A stretch of DNA of 64,000 nt, from contig OW203765.1 in the NCBI GenBank assembly GCA_934045905.1, positions 29,173,997 to 29,237,996 on the forward strand, read 5' to 3'. The position numbers were made by a program, and so were the translations under genes. The notes under the pieces were generated by a model that was not told the DNA's origin, ran no database searches, and saw nothing but the letters and a program-made list of their open reading frames with translations. Source of the DNA: Leuctra nigra. Lineage: Eukaryota > Arthropoda > Insecta > Plecoptera > Leuctridae. Positions within the stretch are counted from its first letter, which is position 1. Each line of letters starts with the position of its first letter. Positions 60,750 to 64,000 of the stretch are shown here, piece by piece.

Positions 60750-63059
60750 ATGCATTTAACCTATCTCTTCTTGGTGTGTGCAATATTTGCTTTCGGGCAA
60801 TGTTTTGCATTACCCGAGGAAATCAGCAAAGTTGGTGCAAACTCGGTAAGCAGTACAGGGCCACTTGTTGGTAATAGGTTATGAACACTTGTCGCTTGAT
60901 ACTTGTGCTTCATGCCACATGTTGGAAAATTTCAGACACCGAATACAGAACTTATCAAGGAAGAAGATGATGCGCTTTTGTTCATTGCAACGCTGGATGG
61001 ATCTACGTATGGAGTCGGTCAGAAATCCGGTAAGACTCGATGGAAATTTAAAGAAGAACCCGTCGTAAAGATGCCGTTGGATACTGGCAATGCAATTGTG
61101 TAAGTAATATTGAACTTCTATGTAGTAGGTAGCTCCAAGAAATGATTAGCTTGTTTACATGAAATGTCCTAATTCGGGAATGTTATTTTAGTCCGTTGTT
61201 TCTACCCGATCCGAAAGACGGCTCTCTGTACTTGCTGGGCGGTCCGGAACACGAAGCTCTGAAGAAACTACCGTACACAATTCCGCAGCTGGTTGCATCA
61301 TCTCCTTGCAGAAGCAGTGATGGCATATTGTACACTGGTAAGCAGATGATTTTCATTACCTAATAAATAAGGTATTAAAGGAATTTATTAATAAGGAAAT
61401 AGGATTACCTATTTATAAGAAAATATTTGTAATAAAATCATCTAGACCCAACAAATCATAAAACGGTGTTTGAACGAAACGGATTGGCTGCTGGTCAGGT
61501 TCCTCGACAATTAATCCTTGTTATTATCAATGAAATCAGAGCTCACCTACTAGAGGTAGATGACGAGTTAGCATAGACTTCATCTACTTAGATCACATTT
61601 TTTTCAGGCAATCCATTTCTTTCAAATACCGTTTTATTATTTGTCAAGTGTACTTAGCTAATGATATTTTACGATTTTTATTTTTTAACGTTTTTTTTTA
61701 TGAAATTAGGTAAACTATTTAATAATACATAAATACCAACTGCAATGTGAAAAGATTTTCCTCGAGTGGGATAGCTCTGCCTCGATAGCTCAGCTGGTAG
61801 AGCATCTGACTGGATATCGGAAGGTCGTGGGTTCGGGTCCCACTCGAGGAAAATCTTTTCACATTGCAGTTGGTATTTATTAACATTCACCTAACTGAGG
61901 GATTCAGTAAAAATCATATTTCATATTTAATAATTGATAAGATTTGCCTCCTTGATAATGTTGTTAGGTACCTACAGAACATTACGGAATAAGGAAATAA
62001 TAAGGAAATAGTAAAGCAATCAAATGGAATAAGATGGAAGTCAAGGAAAAAGATACCTCTAGGTATAGTCATGGAAATATATACGGTAAACGCTCCTTCT
62101 TCCATGCATTTGCGCTAGTTTAGGCTCCTCCCCCTCGACCCATAACACTGGCAAAGCAGGTTGAATGTGTAGGGAGAGGGGGGGGGGGGGGAGCGTTTAC
62201 CGAATATATTTCTATGACTGTACATGAATGTCATTTACTCAATCTTTGATAGGAATTAAAAGAAATAGGTCTACATAATAATTTATTTAATTGCCTGACA
62301 CCTTGATTAATTGCTAATTAAAATAAAATTACGTATGTTCAATGATTTTTATGAGTGGTTCCCACAATTTCCCAAAACTCTGGTGGGAATAAATTGATCA
62401 GTCTATGCATTGGTGATGGAAGCAGAAAATTCATCTAGTATTTGAACACTTTCAATATTATTCGACTTCACAAACAATAAAAATATTTATTATAATAGTC
62501 GGAATGCACTTATTATACCTAACGTAAATAACGAGATTTGATCAATAGTATTTTTATGATTCACAATACCTTTAATGATTATAGGAGGAAAATGTTTCGA
62601 ATACTATCGAATAGTTGAATAGTAAATTCTAAGGATCACGTAAAATAAAAAAAAGTTTGGTACCAAACTCCCTAGAATTCCAACAATGAAAGATGGCCAA
62701 GTTAACTTCTTCTTCGTCTCGTCCCTTCTTTAAACGATGGTTGGCAATTATCGTTGCTATTTCATCTTTGGATGCTGCAGCGCTGAACAAGAACTTATCG
62801 CCAACACGACAATTGTTTTCAGGCAAGAAGACGGACACGTGGTTCCTCGTCGACCCGAAGACCGGAGCGAAGGAGTCCGTCTTAAGCTTCGACAAGTTGG
62901 ACAAGACGTGTCCCGTCGCGAGCGCGGAGTCCGTGTTTGTCGGTCGGTCCGAGTACAACATCATCATGCTGGATTCCAACGCCAAGGAGCGACGGTGGAA
63001 CGTCACATTCTACGGATATTCCGCTGCGGTCATGGAAGCGGAGACGCTCAATAATTATG
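60750..63059 (+). CDS. Ire1: IRE1 / ERN1 ER-stress sensor, N-terminal luminal part (3' partial)
   Basis: Four exons: 60750-60845, 60936-61099, 61192-61337 and 62823-63059; the donor at 63060 leads out of the window. ATG 60750 starts a signal peptide ([20 protein letters not shown]). The luminal beta-propeller-like domain follows: [90 protein letters not shown] and [12 protein letters not shown], in the order of animal IRE1. IRE1 is an ER transmembrane kinase/RNase that senses unfolded proteins through this domain and splices XBP1 mRNA. Kinase and RNase parts are beyond the window. The 1.5-kb third intron holds a dispersed repeat, a tRNA hairpin and a MITE. Confidence 0.95.
61441..61645 (-). 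repeat. Dispersed repeat, copy 2 (IRE1 intron 3)
   Basis: Inverted relative of 57227-57420, including GGATTGGCTGCTGGTCAGGT and CAATGAAATCAGAGCTCACC. Both copies have ends resembling AAACGGT/ACCGTTTT. Confidence 0.8.
61729..61880 (+). repeat. tRNA-like gene in a perfect 43-bp inverted repeat
   Basis: 61729-61771 and 61838-61880 are exact inverted copies (outer bases ATAAATACCAACTGCAATGT). The right arm overlaps the 3' half of the tRNA-like body, so the left arm carries an antisense copy of its T-arm and acceptor 3' strand (CCTCGAGTGGGA). Confidence 0.95.
61779..61850 (+). tRNA. tRNA-like, anticodon-loop GGA (probably pseudo)
   Basis: 72 nt folding as a class I tRNA: acceptor GCCTCGA/TCGAGGA (one mismatch), D arm GCTC/GAGC, anticodon stem TCTGA/TCGGA with loop CTGGATA, and a perfect T stem GTGGG/CCCAC. 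The A box TAGCTCAGCTGG is intact and the B box GGTTCGGGTCC has one change. GGA would decode Ser, but the long variable arm of tRNA-Ser is missing, so this is probably a tRNA-derived repeat. It lies in IRE1 intron 3 on the sense strand. Confidence 0.6.
62066..62220. mobile_element. 155-bp MITE with TA duplication (IRE1 intron 3)
   Basis: AGTCATGGAAATATATACGG after 62066 mirrors CCGAATATATTTCTATGACT near 62218, with few mismatches over about 32 bp. TA flanks both sides (62064-62065, 62221-62222). It includes a G run at about 62180. Confidence 0.75.
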
Positions 63060-64000
63060 GTAAGATTACTTGAGAAGGTTTATAAGACACTGTACCTTGT
63101 TCGTTCAATCTATGCTCACTGCAGTATCTTAGAGTATGCCCTGGATTTACTCTCTATCATGGTGGCATATTTCAAGCAAAGATTAAACAAACTGTACACT
63201 TTGGATTGAATGATATGGGTTGCATGACTTGGTTTTTGACACATCCTGATGCAATCTATCAGCCATCTAAGACATGGAAGGGCACATCAAAACTCTCAAA
63301 GTAAATACCTAATTAAAATCTTGATTAAAAATAATAGGTACTATAAGTGTCAATATATTAAAAGTTAAAACATTAAACATCTATAAGTAATTTTATAAAA
63401 AGGAAATGAAACGAAAGTCTATCTATAAGAATAACTTACCTACCTTATCATTTTTGTAAAGGTTGATGACCTTTATCATTCATAAAAACCTTTAAAATTG
63501 GTATTTTGCAACTATCTAACAATGTATGTTATCAATTATCTGTAACACGCTTTTGAATTTGCATGTTTTATTTACTGCTGTGTAGGTACCTACCTAGATA
63601 ATGATGATAATACATTAGCTGACTCTACAGTATGCCACATTGGGCTTCTTGCACCTAAGTACAGATAAAAGAAAGAAAATATATTGTAAGCAGCATTGCA
63701 GATTTTCACCATTATTCTGCTTAAAATATCTTTTCTTTCTTTTGGTAACTTTCGATAATTACTTCCAGCATAGGTACTATTTATCTGTAGGTAGTAGGTA
63801 CTAAGAATGTGTATAATTATTTGATCAAACCTATGTTTGTTATACTATTATTTTACAATCCTTCAATTGTTTACAATGATCTGTTTTTTGAGGCAATTAA
63901 TCTAATGATCAATAATTATGATGATGAAAGAATAGTAAGAATGGGTGGTTGGAAGCAACGTCTATACAATACTCTCTTCTAAAGGTTGATCCGAACGAGG
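63060..64000. other. IRE1 intron 4, incomplete
   Basis: AT-rich intron sequence after the donor at 63060. I could not identify the next IRE1 exon before the window ends. Confidence 0.55.

Noticed and set aside
61779..61850. Functional tRNA-Ser(GGA)
   Set aside because: It lacks the long variable arm of tRNA-Ser and carries an acceptor mismatch, so it is listed as tRNA-like.
63980..64000. Acceptor-like sequence TCTTCTAAAG at the window end as the next IRE1 exon
   Set aside because: Joined in the phase left by the exon ending at 63059, it gives an immediate TGA.

Overview
The window looks like arthropod, most likely insect, nuclear DNA. It is AT-rich, its genes carry GT-AG introns, and single-copy genes sit among dense nested transposons. 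Protein similarity and exon structure support an animal. A hemipteran such as a planthopper is only a guess from general sequence style.

Host genes, left to right: the last two exons of an SLC22-type organic cation/anion transporter (6440-10960, +); a complete nine-exon tandem paralogue of it (22426-28948, +, 577 aa); a single-exon gene for mitochondrial ribosomal protein bL21m (39478-40173, -); an 11-exon TEX2-like gene for an ER membrane lipid-transfer protein with PH-like and SMP domains (44313-58706, -, only a short N-terminus missing); and the first four exons of the ER-stress sensor IRE1/ERN1 (60750-63059, +). TEX2 and IRE1 are head to head about 2 kb apart and both encode ER membrane proteins. 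All splice phases I checked close correctly.

Mobile DNA makes up much of the rest. Positions 1-3767 hold a Mutator-like transposase fused to a DEDDh 3'-5' exonuclease, whose coding exon contains an in-frame 69-bp minisatellite of 12 full units. A recurrent ~1 kb non-coding repeat (here family S) occurs at ~4670-5407, 5408-6418, 6772-6928 plus 10243-10690, and 11236-11578 plus 20804-21428. An RTE-like non-LTR retrotransposon (6929-10242, 16-bp target duplication, one in-frame stop) split one copy. A 9.2-kb P element (11579-20803, 22-bp terminal inverted repeats, 9-bp target duplication, open 953-aa THAP transposase) split another. The P element itself carries a TTAA-flanked foldback and a 5'-truncated LINE.

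Further right are two copies of a 2.4-3.0 kb composite element (30285-33235 and 51968-54322, opposite orientations). It has ~200-bp inverted repeats, a terminal hairpin followed by CTAG, and arrays of a composite ETS/CRE motif. There are also a hAT-type element with a perfect 8-bp target duplication, several small MITEs with recognisable target duplications, and two tRNA-like genes lying inside inverted repeats, one with perfect 43-bp arms.

The most unusual observations are the minisatellite inside the transposase/exonuclease gene, the ten-copy 106-bp array that repeats the 3' half of a transporter exon together with its splice donor, the ETS/CRE arrays, the tRNA hairpins, and a short module that recurs in several otherwise unrelated repeat families.
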